Assembly: GCA_010093605.1 (NCBI GenBank)
Contig: MU004188.1
Span: 1,064,341 to 1,128,340 of the forward strand
DNA: 64,000 nucleotides
From: Lophium mytilinum
Lineage: Eukaryota; Ascomycota; Dothideomycetes; Mytilinidiales; Mytilinidiaceae
Direction of reading: 5' to 3'
Each line of letters starts with the position of its first letter. Within the stretch, counting starts at the first letter, position 1. The notes beneath the pieces are model-generated. The model ran no database searches. It was given only the letters and a program-made list of their open reading frames with translations, and was not told the DNA's origin. The translations under genes were made by a program, and so were the position numbers. Shown here one piece after another: positions 48,226-59,453 of the stretch.

Positions 48226-51024
48226 ATGCACAGATCAAAAAGTAAAGACCGTGCGACAGCGCCAGGCCCAGCCTTCATGTCTTCCAACCAAATGGGTGAG
48301 CAACTTCCCTTAAACATGGCACATTCCACTTCTCCTCGTGTGGCAGTTCGAGCTGACGATTCCTGGAAAGCAAACTACCTGCACGACCTTCGTAACAACC
48401 GCATTCCGAGACCAAATGGCTCCAGACCGCCTCCTCAGCAATTCGCATCGTGGTCAAGCAGGACTAGCTCCCAAGCAATAGAAAGCCCCACCGTATCCCC
48501 CTCCTCTCCGACCGCCAGCGACTCTATACCCGAGACTGCTTCAGTGCCCCCTCGGTGTTCCAGTGCCCAATCCCATAATCGAACAAATTCAGGCATGAGT
48601 CTGAGGGAATCTTTGGCTGGGCGGCCCTTGATACCAGAGCCTCGGCCTCGAGACGTCTCAGCTGCTACAACTGATGGCAATCGGCCAGTGACAATAGCGT
48701 ACAAGGAAAATGGACATCGACAGGTCGAGAAGGAGGAGGCACGCGCCTTGAGACTGGCTCTCGAGGTCATTGACTTGGAGGGGGAGCAAGGCCTATACAG
48801 TGCTGCTCGTGACGAAGCTGCTGAGCTGGTGTGGAAGCATCAGAACGCGGACGCGCCTGCTGTCGATCCCAACGCACCATACGAGTACCCTGGTCTTACA
48901 CGGACTTCAAGCCATAAGAGGAGCCGAAGCTTGGGCAGGACATCGCAAGATCTACAGCGAAGCAACTCCAAGACCAGAACTCGAAACTCGGTCGACTCGG
49001 CCACATCAAGAGGCAGTCGTAGCAGTAGCGGCAACAGCAAGAGGGTTCCAAGCGACCCTTCCATGGCTACACTGAAAGAGGGATCATCGGAAGATTCAAA
49101 CGATAGTACCGTGAACGATATCAGGGGTCGACAGTCACTGAAGAATACCGAGGCAGAATCAAAAGCATCGAGTAACCCGCCCTTCTCAATTGGTGACCCC
49201 AAACATCGTCGACGGTCCAGCGGTGCGAAGCGCAACACCAGTGGCAGCCTCTTCCGGAACCCTGACGATCAGATCTACGAGGAACCTGAGGAGGAGCAGC
49301 CACCTGCACCGAGGCCTATCCTGAACAAGACCCCAACAACTCTGCCGCTTGGAGTCCGTCGAAATCCCTTTACAAGGGTCCAGTTTGCGAAGGAGAGCCT
49401 GACCAGGTCCAACACTGATCCTACAGTGGCTATGAGGAAGTTCGACCGGTTCGAAATCCAAAGGAATCCACCGACTCAATCTCGCAATGCTGCCTATACA
49501 TCCAACTCTCTGCCCGCCGAGCCACCCAAACCCGTGGAGAAGGCCAACACTGAAGATGCTATGGAGGAGATAAAGATGAAGGATGGAAAGGAGATAAGGA
49601 GTGATGACATCCGGGCAGCGACTAGCATGAAGCTTAAGGATAGGAGCCCGAAGCTTCCAACACCTACGCTCGTCAGCGATAGCCCAGGTCGACCAATTGT
49701 TTCTTTCAAGAAAGACGATGTGAAGCCAAAAGAAGTCGAGCTAAAGCAAGAGCAATCAACTCTTCCTCCTATCACCGACGGTCTGCCCCCTCGACCAGAT
49801 CCCACAATACGTCCTCTCACCAAGTCTGCGACCGTTCCAGTGATTCCTACCATCAATTTCCCGGACGAAAATGAGCCCCGCAAACCAAAAGCCTCACGAC
49901 CAATTCCCAGTATCAATGTCTCTCCGACGCCTCCCATCCCGACCATAAGCGTCAACACCGCGCCACCACCTCCGACAATCAACGTCCAGCGTCCTTCGAC
50001 AGCGACGAACAATGCCCCAGTACCCAGAATCAATGCTCCCTCCATCTCCGTCAACTCTGGCCCTATTTCAAACGTGGACGGCCCCTCTTCCCAGCAGCGG
50101 TCCACACGACCTCTCCCAACCCCAAGAGCCAACCCAGGCCGCCCCGTCCCGCATTCAGTTGGCACAGCCCCGCCACTGACTCGCTCGCACTGGTCTCCCG
50201 CCGCCGCTCCCCGAACAGGCGCCCTATGCTCCCAATGCGCCCTCCCCATCGCCGGCCGCATCGTCAGCGCCGCCGGCTCCCGCTTCCACCCAGAATGCTT
50301 CGTCTGCCACTACTGCGGCGAGGGCCTCGAATGCGTGGCCTTCTACCCCGAACCCGAGAACGCGCGCGCAATCCGCGTCGACCGCATCCGCCGCCGCCAG
50401 GCTGGGGAGGACATCGAGACCGGCGAAGGCATCTCCGAAGCGGACGACGGCGACGAGAGCATGCGCTTCTACTGCCACCTCGACTACCACGAGTTCTTCA
50501 GCCCGCGCTGCAAGAGCTGCAAGACGCCGATTGAGGGCGAGGTGATTGTGGCATGTGGGGCGGAGTGGCATGCTGGGCATTTCTTCTGCGCGCAGTGTGG
50601 TGATGTGAGTGTCCTCTCTTTCTTTTGCCGATATGTGTGTGGGAAGCAAGTGCTAATATGATGTGTGTTCTGCAGCCTTTCGACTCCACGACGCCGTTTG
50701 TTGAGAAGGACGGGTACGCCTGGTGCGTCGGCTGCCACACGAACCGCTACTCGACTAAGTGCAAGAAGTGCCGCAAGCCAGTCACGGATATGGTGTTGAA
50801 GGCGCTCGGGGCGGAGTGGCACGCGCAGTGCTTCTGCTGCATGGTAAGTTCTTCCCTTTCTTTCACCCGTCTCTCTCAGTCCCTGCCCTCAAGTACTCAG
50901 ACCGCTAACGACTTCGATCAAATAGGAATGCGGTGGCCAGTTCGACGACGGCCGATACTTTCTCCGCGGCGACAGCCAAGACCCCGTGTGCGTGCGCTGC
51001 GAGGAGTGGAGATTGAAAGCGTGA
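48226..51024 (+). CDS. LIM-domain protein, paxillin-like (Pxl1 type)
   Basis: Cytoskeletal adaptor with three C-terminal LIM zinc fingers, 881 aa. Exons: 48226-50604, 50676-50843 and 50926-51024. Residues 1-660 are disordered, rich in Ser/Pro/Arg/Thr, with proline-rich repeats of a PTISVN / PTINV kind near 565-620. LIM1 begins CSQCALPIAGRIVSAAGSRF and contains an insert of about 30 acidic residues before FYCHLDYHEFF. LIM2 is CKSCKTPIEGEVIVACGAEW to CVGCHTNRYSTKC, split by intron 1. LIM3 is CKKCRKPVTDMVLKALGAEW to VCVRCEEWRLKA, ending the protein. In yeasts the paxillin-like Pxl1 acts at sites of polarised growth and the contractile ring with Rho1; the same role here is inference from architecture. 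Confidence 0.92.
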
Positions 51025-52102
51025 GAACGGGGTGCCTGTTTCTCTCGCAATCCGGCGAACACAAACTTCTCTTTTGTCCTGGGCTGGTGCGGTGTTGTTG
51101 CATAGGCGCTAGAATCTCTGACGAACGAACGAACGATGGTGTGCTTTTCTCCTTTTTTCTTTCCCTTTATTTTTTCCTTTAGCATAAGCATACCTAGGCA
51201 AGCGTGGGGCGGCATATCAATAGGCGCAACGTAGCATAATCCAAACCTAGCATCCTCTTCCCACCGTTCTGTTGCTGTGAATTGTGAGTTGGGTGCGTCC
51301 GCGAGTTTTCGTGTGGCCGATTTCTGCGGACCTCACGGTTAGTTGCGTGAGCATGGTGGGTAATTGGGCAAGGTAGTTTTTTTGTTTCTCTTCTAACCCT
51401 ACAAGAGAAGTACGTGGAAATCAGCCAGATTGAAACGCCGTGTCGTGCCCTATACCGCACCTTGCGCAGCCCTTAACTGGCCAGCAGCTCACGCCCAGAA
51501 AAGCAAACTCATCATTCAGAACCCCTTCTTCGTTTCAGAACGTGACGTTTAGTTCCGTCGACCAATCTAAGCCCATGCCCGTCCGTCCATCCGCCTGTCG
51601 CGCTGATCCCCGAGTAAGAGTTCGAAGAAGTAGGATCAAAAGCCCCCCAGCTGTTGGTAATAGTACAAAAACATCATCTTCCCGTCCTGCCCACCCAGTA
51701 GTTAAGGAAAAGAGTCGTACGTCGTGAAAAAGCTATATATGATGCACACACACGATACAGTAAACGATAATGTCGTCGTCATGTAGGGTTGAGGTGGTGG
51801 TTTGTGACTAAGAAGAGAAGGCATAACAAAAGGGGGTTGTGGTTCAACGAGAGAAAACGCGCAGAAAGCCATAAACCGGCAGCATAAGAAAACGACAGTT
51901 TTCTTTCATCCAATCAGAAAGACTTCTAGGACCCTTGGGCGAATTCGCGTTACGGTTTGCGCATTGGAAAACAAGACGAACATCGTAAAGCGAATAATAG
52001 AATGTCCCAGCCATCCAGCTCGCAGAAAACACACACACGCCGGGTATATATCAGTCAGTCACGAGACTGGCCTCTTTCTCTCTCTCGCACAACTCCTCTA
52101 GT
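51025..52102. other. Intergenic, convergent, 1.1 kb
   Basis: Between the ends of the LIM gene (plus) and the second Zn2Cys6 gene (minus). It should contain two 3' UTRs. T-rich tracts occur around 51140-51185 and 51370-51395. ORFs of 60-110 codons have no domain. No RNA gene recognised. Confidence 0.45.
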
Positions 52103-55100
52103 TCAGCGCTCCAAGACTTTCCTGCTGTGCTCCGCCCACCCCTCCGGATGCGGCTGCCCCACGCTCTCCCACCCCATCTGGATGCTCTCGAGGAAATTGT
52201 TGAAGCCGCCGTCCGACATAGGCGTCATGCCGGCCCCGCCGGTGGGGATGTCCCAGTCATTGCTCATGATAAACCCGCCGCTGCCCGCCGCCTCCTGGCC
52301 CGGGTCCTGGGTCTCAGGAAAGAAATTCGAGCCGATGCCGCCGAGCGCGGCGTCGAACTGCACGGCGTTATTACCGGCGGGGAAGAAGGCGGCGGGGTTC
52401 TGGGTCGGGGCCGTGCGGGCGGGATACGCTGTTGCCATGTCGGGAAATTGGGAGAGGGTATTGGTGCTGGTAGGCGAGGGGCCGGTGCGCTGTTGCATGC
52501 GGGGGAAGGATTGCGGGTTCTGGGGGTCGTCTTGGTTCTGGGGAGGGGTGAAACCCGAGGTGTTGGATGAGGAGCCGCGGTGGGATTGCGAGTGCGACGT
52601 CGACGGGGTGGGTTGGTCGACGCTTCCGTCGGCGGACGTGTCCATCTCCGAGTCGGTCTGGCCTTGATCGAAGGTTGACCGGGTGGTGGGTGGGAGGAAG
52701 ACGCTGGTTGGAGGCATAGCTGATGCTTTGGAGCGTTGTGGAAGTTCCATGTGGCCTTCTGACTGGGACGGGATGTACGAGTATGACGTAGATTGTGTGT
52801 CCATGTTTGTATTGGCCTGCGTAACGTGTGTGACGTGGAAAGAGGATCCTGGGGCTCCCGAACTGGGAGACAGGCCCGGGACCTGAGGTGTGCTGTGTGC
52901 TCCAATGCCGTTGTTTCCAAAGGTGTTCATTGGAGCATTTGCATTTTGGGATTCCCGAAGCGTGAAGAGCGGACTGCATTCCAAAGCATCAGTATTGACG
53001 GGTATTGACGCCTGATAGGAAAGTAGAAGTCAGTCTTGTGTAATGAAATAGGGGGAGCTTACCCAGAACAGTCGTATTCGTCCTCAGGCTGGGTACTTAC
53101 AGGTCCTTTCGGAGGAGGATTGAAGTACGGCTTAGTCTGAAGTCCGGACACTCCGGCACTCTCAAGGTCCAGATCTAGCTGAACGAGGAAAGATTCTGTC
53201 AGAGGATTCTTGCGCCTTAGCGCTTGCATAGCTTGCAAAAGGAATTGCAGAGAGGAAGTCATCTGACTATCGTTGGGTCGAGTTTTTAGGTATTGTACGA
53301 ACACTCGGGCAGCGACGTAAACGCAGAATGAAATGAAGGGGTTCATCTGTGAAAGCAATGTTAGCTTATGATTCTGAGTAGAGGCTCAACCACTCACCAT
53401 GCCCAGGTCAAGATGACTGATCGTCCGCATGATCGTTGCGATCTCTGCAGCAGCAGAGACACACCTGATCTTGCTCTCGTTGCTGATCTGTGCAGCCAAG
53501 CGATGTTTCTCGGATTTGAAGATAGCAGCTTGGTGGAGACATATTGCGGAAGTATGGATACTCATGTTCAAAAAAACCACGTTGGGATCGGGGAGGCCGC
53601 CAGGTAGCCTGAGGTGATCTGGCAGCCCTAATGAAGTGCCTAGCAGAATGTTCTCGAGTTCGCGGTGCCGTTTCCAAAACACACCATTGATGTCTTCGTC
53701 TCTGTCTTCTGGCGTCGGCCGATGCAAGTGAAGCAGATTACGACCAAACAACGCGGCAGTAAGTGCTATTCCACCAAACGGCGAAATGAAGCCCATTCCG
53801 TTTGAATGCATTGCTTGCTCAAGCGAGCTAGTCGACATCGGCTTGCTCTTGTCGAAAGCCTCTTCCGAGGAGGGCAAATTAGTCATGATCTGGCAAAACA
53901 TAGTTAGCTGACTGAAGATTATAAAGCTGGGAAATACACTCACATCCTTCTCGTCGATCGACATGGGCCAGCCGGTTCCAATGCTGGCATAGCGATCAAT
54001 AGCAAATGCCATCCAAAACGTTCTCCGCCTCTCCTCCCGCTCGGTCCAATCTCTTGGCGGGGGCAGACATTGCTTCACATCGAGACCAGCACCGTCCAAC
54101 CGGTGCAGTTGCTCCATCTGAGCAAGCCGGGAAGCTCGTCCGGAGCTGAGCCAGGCCCTAGGGAAGAACATTTGCTTGAACTCATAGGTCGCACACAGAA
54201 TCCAGGTTTGTGTATGTGCGAGCGTAATAATTGATTCTCCGTGTCCTTTCATCTCATCCATCTGGACATATTTTCGAGCCCGATGGTAGAAATGTTCTTG
54301 GAGGGCCTCGTACTTATCGGAGACAGAAGAAGCGAGACACCACATGATATATCGCAGACAGACGGGAGGCCTCATGTGGTGTGCGAGATTCATAGCTGCA
54401 AAATATCGTGGTCTGTGGATGATGGGTAACGAAGGGTGAATTTTGGTGAAGTATATCTGGTGTCTGTCGCAGGGTTAGATTTGGATTCTGGTGCTTGTGC
54501 TCCTGTAGAGCATCGTATTGAACTCACAGCTCATTGATGACATCTTGAGGAGGCAAAGGCTCATCAAGACCCAAGCCAATCATTTCCCAAGGAAATTCTT
54601 CCTCTCCAGAGTTCGCATTTGTCGATGGGTTTGTATTTAAAGCGGGGAACTGGTCAGAGGGAGACATCGAGTCCGGAAACGAGCCATGGATTCGATCTGG
54701 GTTCCCCATAGGCAGGAACCCCTCCGCCATTTGCGGTCCGACGGTATTGGCACTGAACGAGGTGGTGCGAGGCGCATCTTTGGGGTCGGTAGCGTCCTGG
54801 CTCTTCAGCATTGTCTCAACTTGCTCTGCAAGACACAAAAGTCAGATTCTATAATGCTGCTGCACGACTCGGGGCCTAGGGACATACGCAATCGAGCCTC
54901 CAGCATCTTCACGTATCCTCGCTTTGGCCCGCTCTTTTTGCGGACCTCATCGTATGCGCATTCATGTGTGAGTCTTTTGCACGTCCCGCACGTCGGTCTC
55001 GCGCCATCGCACTTCAGCTTTCTCTTCCGACATAGCACACAGGCTATGCGCTTGATTTTGCTCGCCGCATCGCCATCCCTCTGACCGTCGGTGCTGTTTG

Positions 55101-55206
55101 TCCGCCCGTTCGGCTGCGGGGCGCTACCATTATGGTCGCCGTTGGGCTGCTGCGACAGATCGTTGAAGTAGTCGTCGTTGGGCGAGTCGGAGCCGTCTTG
55201 AGGCAT
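52103..55206 (-). CDS. Zn2Cys6 transcription factor with fungal_trans domain
   Basis: Binuclear-zinc-cluster regulator, 927 aa, nuclear. Exons: 54888-55206, 54528-54825, 53944-54463, 53398-53889, 53101-53346 and 52103-53011. The zinc cluster is CVLCRKRKLKCDGARPTC with CGTC and a final Cys (about residues 56-84), followed by RKKSGPKRGYVKMLEARL, a linker and dimerisation start. The middle-homology domain starts at IYFTKIHPSLPIIHRPRYF and includes MRPPVCLRYIMWCLASS and RREERRRTFWMAFAIDRYAS-type sequence. The C-terminal 280 residues are Asn/Ser/Gln/Pro-rich and end in FLESIQMGWESVGQPHPEGW. Intron 5 has two donors: the GTAAGT at 53100 keeps frame, while a second GTAAG 38 nt further on would shift it. 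Targets unknown. Confidence 0.9.
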
Positions 55207-56061
55207 GATTGGGGATGTCGTGGTCGATTAGATTCAAATAACGCCCCAAACGCGGAACTTGATGAGGATCTCAGGCTGTGGGTGCAGCTCAAGGGGCCTC
55301 AGCCGTAATACGAGACAAAGACAAGGCGGCAGCGTCAGGTTCAGGTGCCACCAGACGTAAGGATATCAGCACACATATGCACAGCAGTCGAGTCGTCAGA
55401 GTGAGAGAGGTCAGTCAACGAGGGCCGCTCTAGGGCTAAGGCAGGCATCGTTGAATACGCAGCCCTGAGCGGGCAAGTCAGTGCTTCTGGGCGATCGGAG
55501 CTTCTCTCGCCGACATGCGGCTTCATCCCAGTCGTGCCAGTGGCGCCAGTCTGCTGTTGCACGGCCTGACGATTCCGTAATGCCTGCGCGCCCGTTGCTC
55601 ACCAGCCATCGATGGACGAAAACTGGCGGAAGCCATCAAAGGACGCATGCTCCACCCCTGTTTCTGGTAGGGCTGCGCCTCGTATGGCGCTGAGATGGCA
55701 GAGTACCGTGGAAGTGAGTGGAAGACCGTCATCAGTCTCTAGTCTGCCTTAACAGTGACGGTAAGGTCACGCTACCACGACGGGTCCTGAGGCCACAAGG
55801 CTGGAACGATCTGTCCTGGCAGTCTGGGAACACGTGCTTGAGATATGAAGTAAACAACAGTCGTGACTGCGCTGTAATATGCCAGGGACGTCTTGGGTAG
55901 CATTCTGATGCATGCCTGAACCCGTGTCTACTTTAGGATCCTTCAATTGTGCCTGTACCTTGTTGGGAAGCGCTTTTGACCGTCCCGATCCTTTGTAAAC
56001 GCCAGGTCCGTCCAACTAGAAGGACCTTACCTGTATCGAAACTGTAAACGGATAACAGACA
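55207..56061. other. Intergenic: promoter of the second Zn2Cys6 gene
   Basis: 855 bp upstream of the Zn2Cys6 gene (minus) and downstream of threonine synthase (minus). ORFs on both strands near 55340-55740 are shadows of each other without domains. No TATA box or repeat identified. Confidence 0.45.
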
Positions 56062-57867
56062 CTACGATGCCGCGAGCTTGTCTGCCGCAGCCCTTTCCGC
56101 CTCAACCTCCGCGACTACAATGCGCCTGACGCCCTCCCATCCTTCAGACTTGCGCGCGACAGTGACGCGCCGCGCCTTGTCTTCTAGTCCATGGAACTCG
56201 ACCGGGAGCACCGTATCGAAGCTGAACCCTGGCTGCCCCTGCAGCGCCATCTCCACGGCCTTGCTGAACTTGGCCGGATGCGCCGTTGCGAGGGAGATGT
56301 GATGGGTTGTGGGCGGCGGGTTGCGTTGGACGGAGCGGAGCGAGGCCGTGATGCCAATAGCAGAGTGGGGGTCCAGTATGTATCCTTTGCCTGTCGTGCC
56401 GGAAGCAGATGTTTGCGAGATTGCCGGCGACACAGCGCTGTAGATGGATGTGATGGTTGCAAGAGTCTCCTCATCCGACACCCGTTCGGATTCAAAATCA
56501 GCAGAGGCAGCCCGGAGAATCTTCTCGTCTACGCTGAACCCGCCCTTGGTTTTCAGCTCGGCCAACCAATTACGGACATGTTCTCCCGCCGTTGAGCGAC
56601 GGGTGGAGACAGGCGAGGACGGGGACGTGTATACGTTGTAGGCGAGGTACCACAGCAGCCGTTCGAAGTTGGACGAGACGAGGATGTCCATTGCCGGGCT
56701 CAGTGTCTCCTTGACCCCGTCTTCGTGTGCCAGTGCTCCGTCCTCCGGCACGCCGCCCGATGCCGCGGCGCCGTGGACAGGCTTTTTCTCATACTTGCCC
56801 GTTTGCCAGAAGCGGTGGAGGATATCATTAGCATTGGTTGCAATGACGAGCCTTTCGGCTGGCAGCCCCATCTGTTTTGCAAAGTATCCGGCAAGGATAT
56901 CCCCAAAGTTGCCGGTAGGAACGACGTAGCGGATAGTTGCGCCTGACACAAAGGATGGCGAGCGGATGAGAGCGAAGTACGAGTGGAAGTAGTACGTTAT
57001 TTGCGCCAGGATACGGGCCCAGTTTATCGAGTTCACGGCGGCGAGGCGGTGCGTCTTATTTATGATGGGATCTGCAAAAAGAGCCTTCACGAAGTCCTGA
57101 GAGATGTGTTAGCATTTGCGGTAAATAGAGAATGGAGATACTTTACGCACCTGGCAATCATCAAACGTGCCGTCTACCGCGAGATTGTGGACATTGGCAT
57201 CCATTACTGTAGTCATCTGCGCTTCCTGGATGGGACTAACCTTTCCCTGGGGATGCATGATGAAGACCGAGACATCCTTCTTTCCCCTCAAGCCATAGAT
57301 GGCCGCTGACCCAGTATCTCCGCTGGTAGCCCCAATGACCGTTAAATGTTCCCGATCTCTACCCGTCTTTCCTTGATTTCTTCTTACGAGGAAGTATTCA
57401 AACAAGTTCCCCAGGAATTGCAGCGCAACATCTTTGAACGCAAAGGTCGGCCCGTGAAATAGCTCTAGCAAGTGTATCTTCTTCTCTTCATCTAGTGTCA
57501 CAATGGGAGTAACGTCAGAGGTCCGGAATGTCGAGTAACTTCGCCTGATGAGTTCTTTGAGGTCTGCGGAGGGAATCTCGGTTGGTGAAATGAAGAGGGA
57601 GAATATGTTGAAGGCAAGCTCCTCGAAAGAGAGGTCTTTCCATGCTGACGCCCAGTTGGCTGGGAGGGAGGGTATTTCTTCGGGGATGAACAAGCCGCCG
57701 TCAGATGCGAGGCCTTTCAGCACAGCCTCTTCGAAGGAGAGCTACCATGTTCTCAGCTGTTGCCAATTCTAAAGGACAAAGATACAGAAATAGGCTGGAA
57801 CACTGCTCACATCGTAGGATCCTCCCCGGGTGCTGAGGTAGCGCTGAGAAGCGGTATGTGAAGCCAT
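56062..57867 (-). CDS. THR4: Threonine synthase
   Basis: PLP enzyme converting O-phosphohomoserine to threonine, the last step of threonine synthesis; cytosolic, 560 aa (budding yeast enzyme about 514). Exons: 57811-57867, 57151-57741 and 56062-57096. The N-terminus HTASQRYLSTRGGSYDLSFEE is the fungal threonine-synthase start, joined across a 69-bp intron. The PLP lysine is in HGPTFAFKDVALQ. ATSGDTGSAAIYGL binds the phosphate and DGTFDDCQ precedes intron 2. VNSINWARILAQITYYFHSY and VVPTGNFGDILAGYFAK are fold signatures. A roughly 25-residue Gly/Ala/Glu insert after KYEKKPVHG accounts for part of the extra length. The C-terminus is an Ala/Glu-rich helix. A divergent partner, the U3 snoRNA gene, lies about 750 bp upstream. 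Confidence 0.97.
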
Positions 57868-58214
57868 TGCAGCCGTTCAGTTGCTCGTGCGCAGATGTCA
57901 AGACTAGCCTATAGAGGGAACAATGACGAGTATTCCAGGGCGATAGATTGATACAAATTCCAAAACGCTCCTTCACACAATATGCCAGAAGCTGGTACCC
58001 CACTGCAGGAGTCAGTGCTACCGTGCGAGAGATTTGGAGGGGGTTGAATCATCGGCCCTGGTCGGCGATATCGGGCGGATCTTTTTTTGCAAGCCACAAG
58101 CGCGAGTCAAGTTTGGTGAACATCAAATGGCAGTCCTGTGATTCTATTTGTGGTGGCCCCGAGAGTTATCGAGATTCTCGAAGCCGTGGTTTTCAAGGTT
58201 TTGCTATCGTATTA

Positions 58215-58331
58215 GAAAGCCTTAGGCGGTGCTTGTTAAGCCTAGAGTGAGTGTCGTTCCAGATTATAGTCCATGGAGTGTATAATGAAATCACGTATTC
58301 GAGGACTGCCACTTTCTGTTTAGGAAAGCCT
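58215..58331. mobile_element. MITE-like element, copy B
   Basis: Sequence related to the element at 45581-45730. Both start with AGGCGGTGCT and, 73-79 bp later, share ATTCGARGACTGCCACTT. Copy B is bounded by 8-bp direct repeats GAAAGCCT (58215-58222 and 58324-58331). The right inverted repeat is weak, and the right-hand GAAAGCCT partly aligns with the end of copy A, so the exact boundary is uncertain. Confidence 0.4.
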
Positions 58332-58579
58332 GCCAGTCGTTCCTGCAGGATCCCAAGCTGTAGACGCTACACGTGAAAAGCTACAGGAGACACGGGCACT
58401 GCTACATATCTGATTATTCGTCCATTAGAGGCTTCCGCTACATTCGAAATGAATCTCTGATGCCCACGGACCGCTTTCGGACCTGGTGCGCGGTTCCTGG
58501 CGGTGGAGCAATTTTCAGCGCGATTCTAGAACCAGCCTAGCGCCGCATCAACGTTAGCGCGTCGCCGAAATATTTTTCG

Positions 58580-58585
58580 TATAAG
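58580..58585 (+). promoter_or_regulatory. TATA-like element of the U3 gene
   Basis: TATAAG lies 40 bp upstream of the inferred 5' end of U3 (58620). Fungal U3 genes are transcribed by RNA polymerase II, for which this spacing is acceptable. Confidence 0.45.
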
Positions 58586-58619
58586 ACCTCGCTGCCGCCG
58601 CCGCTTCTTCTGTTCTTCA

Positions 58620-58915
58620 GTCGACTTTGTAAGTTTCCCACTCCCCCCATGGAGTTCAAACCACCATCTCCCAAAGGCCTCATCGCTAACAACCCATTAC
58701 CACAGACTTCATAGAATCATTTCTTTAGTAAACGTCCTCTTCTGAGTCTCTTACCAGAGCCACAGATCTCCAACCTGGCTGATGAGTTTTATCCTCGATG
58801 TCCCAAAGTGAGGCCTTTTACCCTTGCTTCGGCGAGGGTGGCGATGATCTTGCGCTGGCTCAGGCGGCTGACTTCGGTCGGTCTGGTCAGCAGGACGTTG
58901 GGAGAAATCTGACAG
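58620..58915 (+). ncRNA. U3 small nucleolar RNA, with intron
   Basis: Box C/D RNA of the small-subunit processome that guides early 18S rRNA processing in the nucleolus. The RNA begins GTCGACTTT (58620-58628), is broken by a 77-bp GT-AG intron (58629-58705; GTAAGT, GCTAAC branch, CACAG), and resumes ACTTCATAGAATCATTTC, which matches the yeast U3 5' domain. Box A is at 58711-58728. Box C' TGATGAG is at 58780, box B AGTGAG at 58807, box C GCGATGATC at 58841 and box D TCTGA at 58908, all in the U3 order. A 7-bp hairpin with a TTCG loop (58821-58838) sits between B and C, and another TTCG hairpin (58868-58881) between C and D. The spliced length is about 219 nt; both ends are inferred. An ATG at 58798 opens a 159-codon frame that is not a gene. 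Confidence 0.93.
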
Positions 58916-59453
58916 GCTTTTCGAAGCTGCAATGTTGTGTGTGGGATACAATCTTGGAGGTTATGTGCGTGGTCGCTAGGTCACCGAATACCATCTTTTG
59001 CCTGAACAACCTCTTCCTGCTTTGTGATATCTTGTACTGCTGTGAAGTCTTCCCCTGCTGCGACTTTTACGCTGCCTTCGTGATGAAGCTGCTACCCCGA
59101 CATCGAAATCCGAGCAAAATTTTCACCACCGTGCGTCGCGAAAGAGGATGTAATGCCCGCGCGGATTGCTGTTGCACTTCATCACTGACGGAAGCTGACA
59201 TTCTTCATCGCCTACAGCTCGATGATCTTCAGCCAGTCTCCGTGGGTTGTCTCACGAAGCGCTTGATAGTCATCTGATGCCCAACCAAGAGTTCGAGCCA
59301 AGATGTCATTCACGCACAAGTGTCGTAACGCCTTAAGTTAGACCGCGTCCGTCTTACTGCGATGATGCGTGTAGATTCAATCTATAGTCGTTCTAAATAC
59401 GCGTTCTCCGCACGCATGCCCGTCCGAAATCCAATATCCCATGATACAATTCA
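58916..59453. other. Intergenic after U3
   Basis: 538 bp between the U3 3' end and the end of the acetyltransferase gene (minus). A weak box C/D-like arrangement is at 59075-59195 (see findings). A T-run follows U3 (TTTT at 58918). Nothing else seen. Confidence 0.4.

Larger units (their letters stand above)
57868..58619. other. Divergent promoter region, THR4 and U3
   Basis: 752 bp between threonine synthase (minus) and the U3 snoRNA gene (plus). It contains the second MITE-like copy at 58215-58331 and the TATA-like element of U3. The small ORFs here are unsupported. Confidence 0.5.

Noticed and set aside
53063-53100. Extra 38-nt exon segment or microexon in the second Zn2Cys6 gene
   Set aside because: Its use would shift the downstream frame; the GTAAGT donor at 53100 keeps it. 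A microexon would need an impossibly short intron of about 12 nt.
58798-59277. Plus-strand ORF of 159 codons starting with ATG
   Set aside because: Its start lies inside the U3 snoRNA between boxes C' and B; the translation is Cys-rich without any domain.
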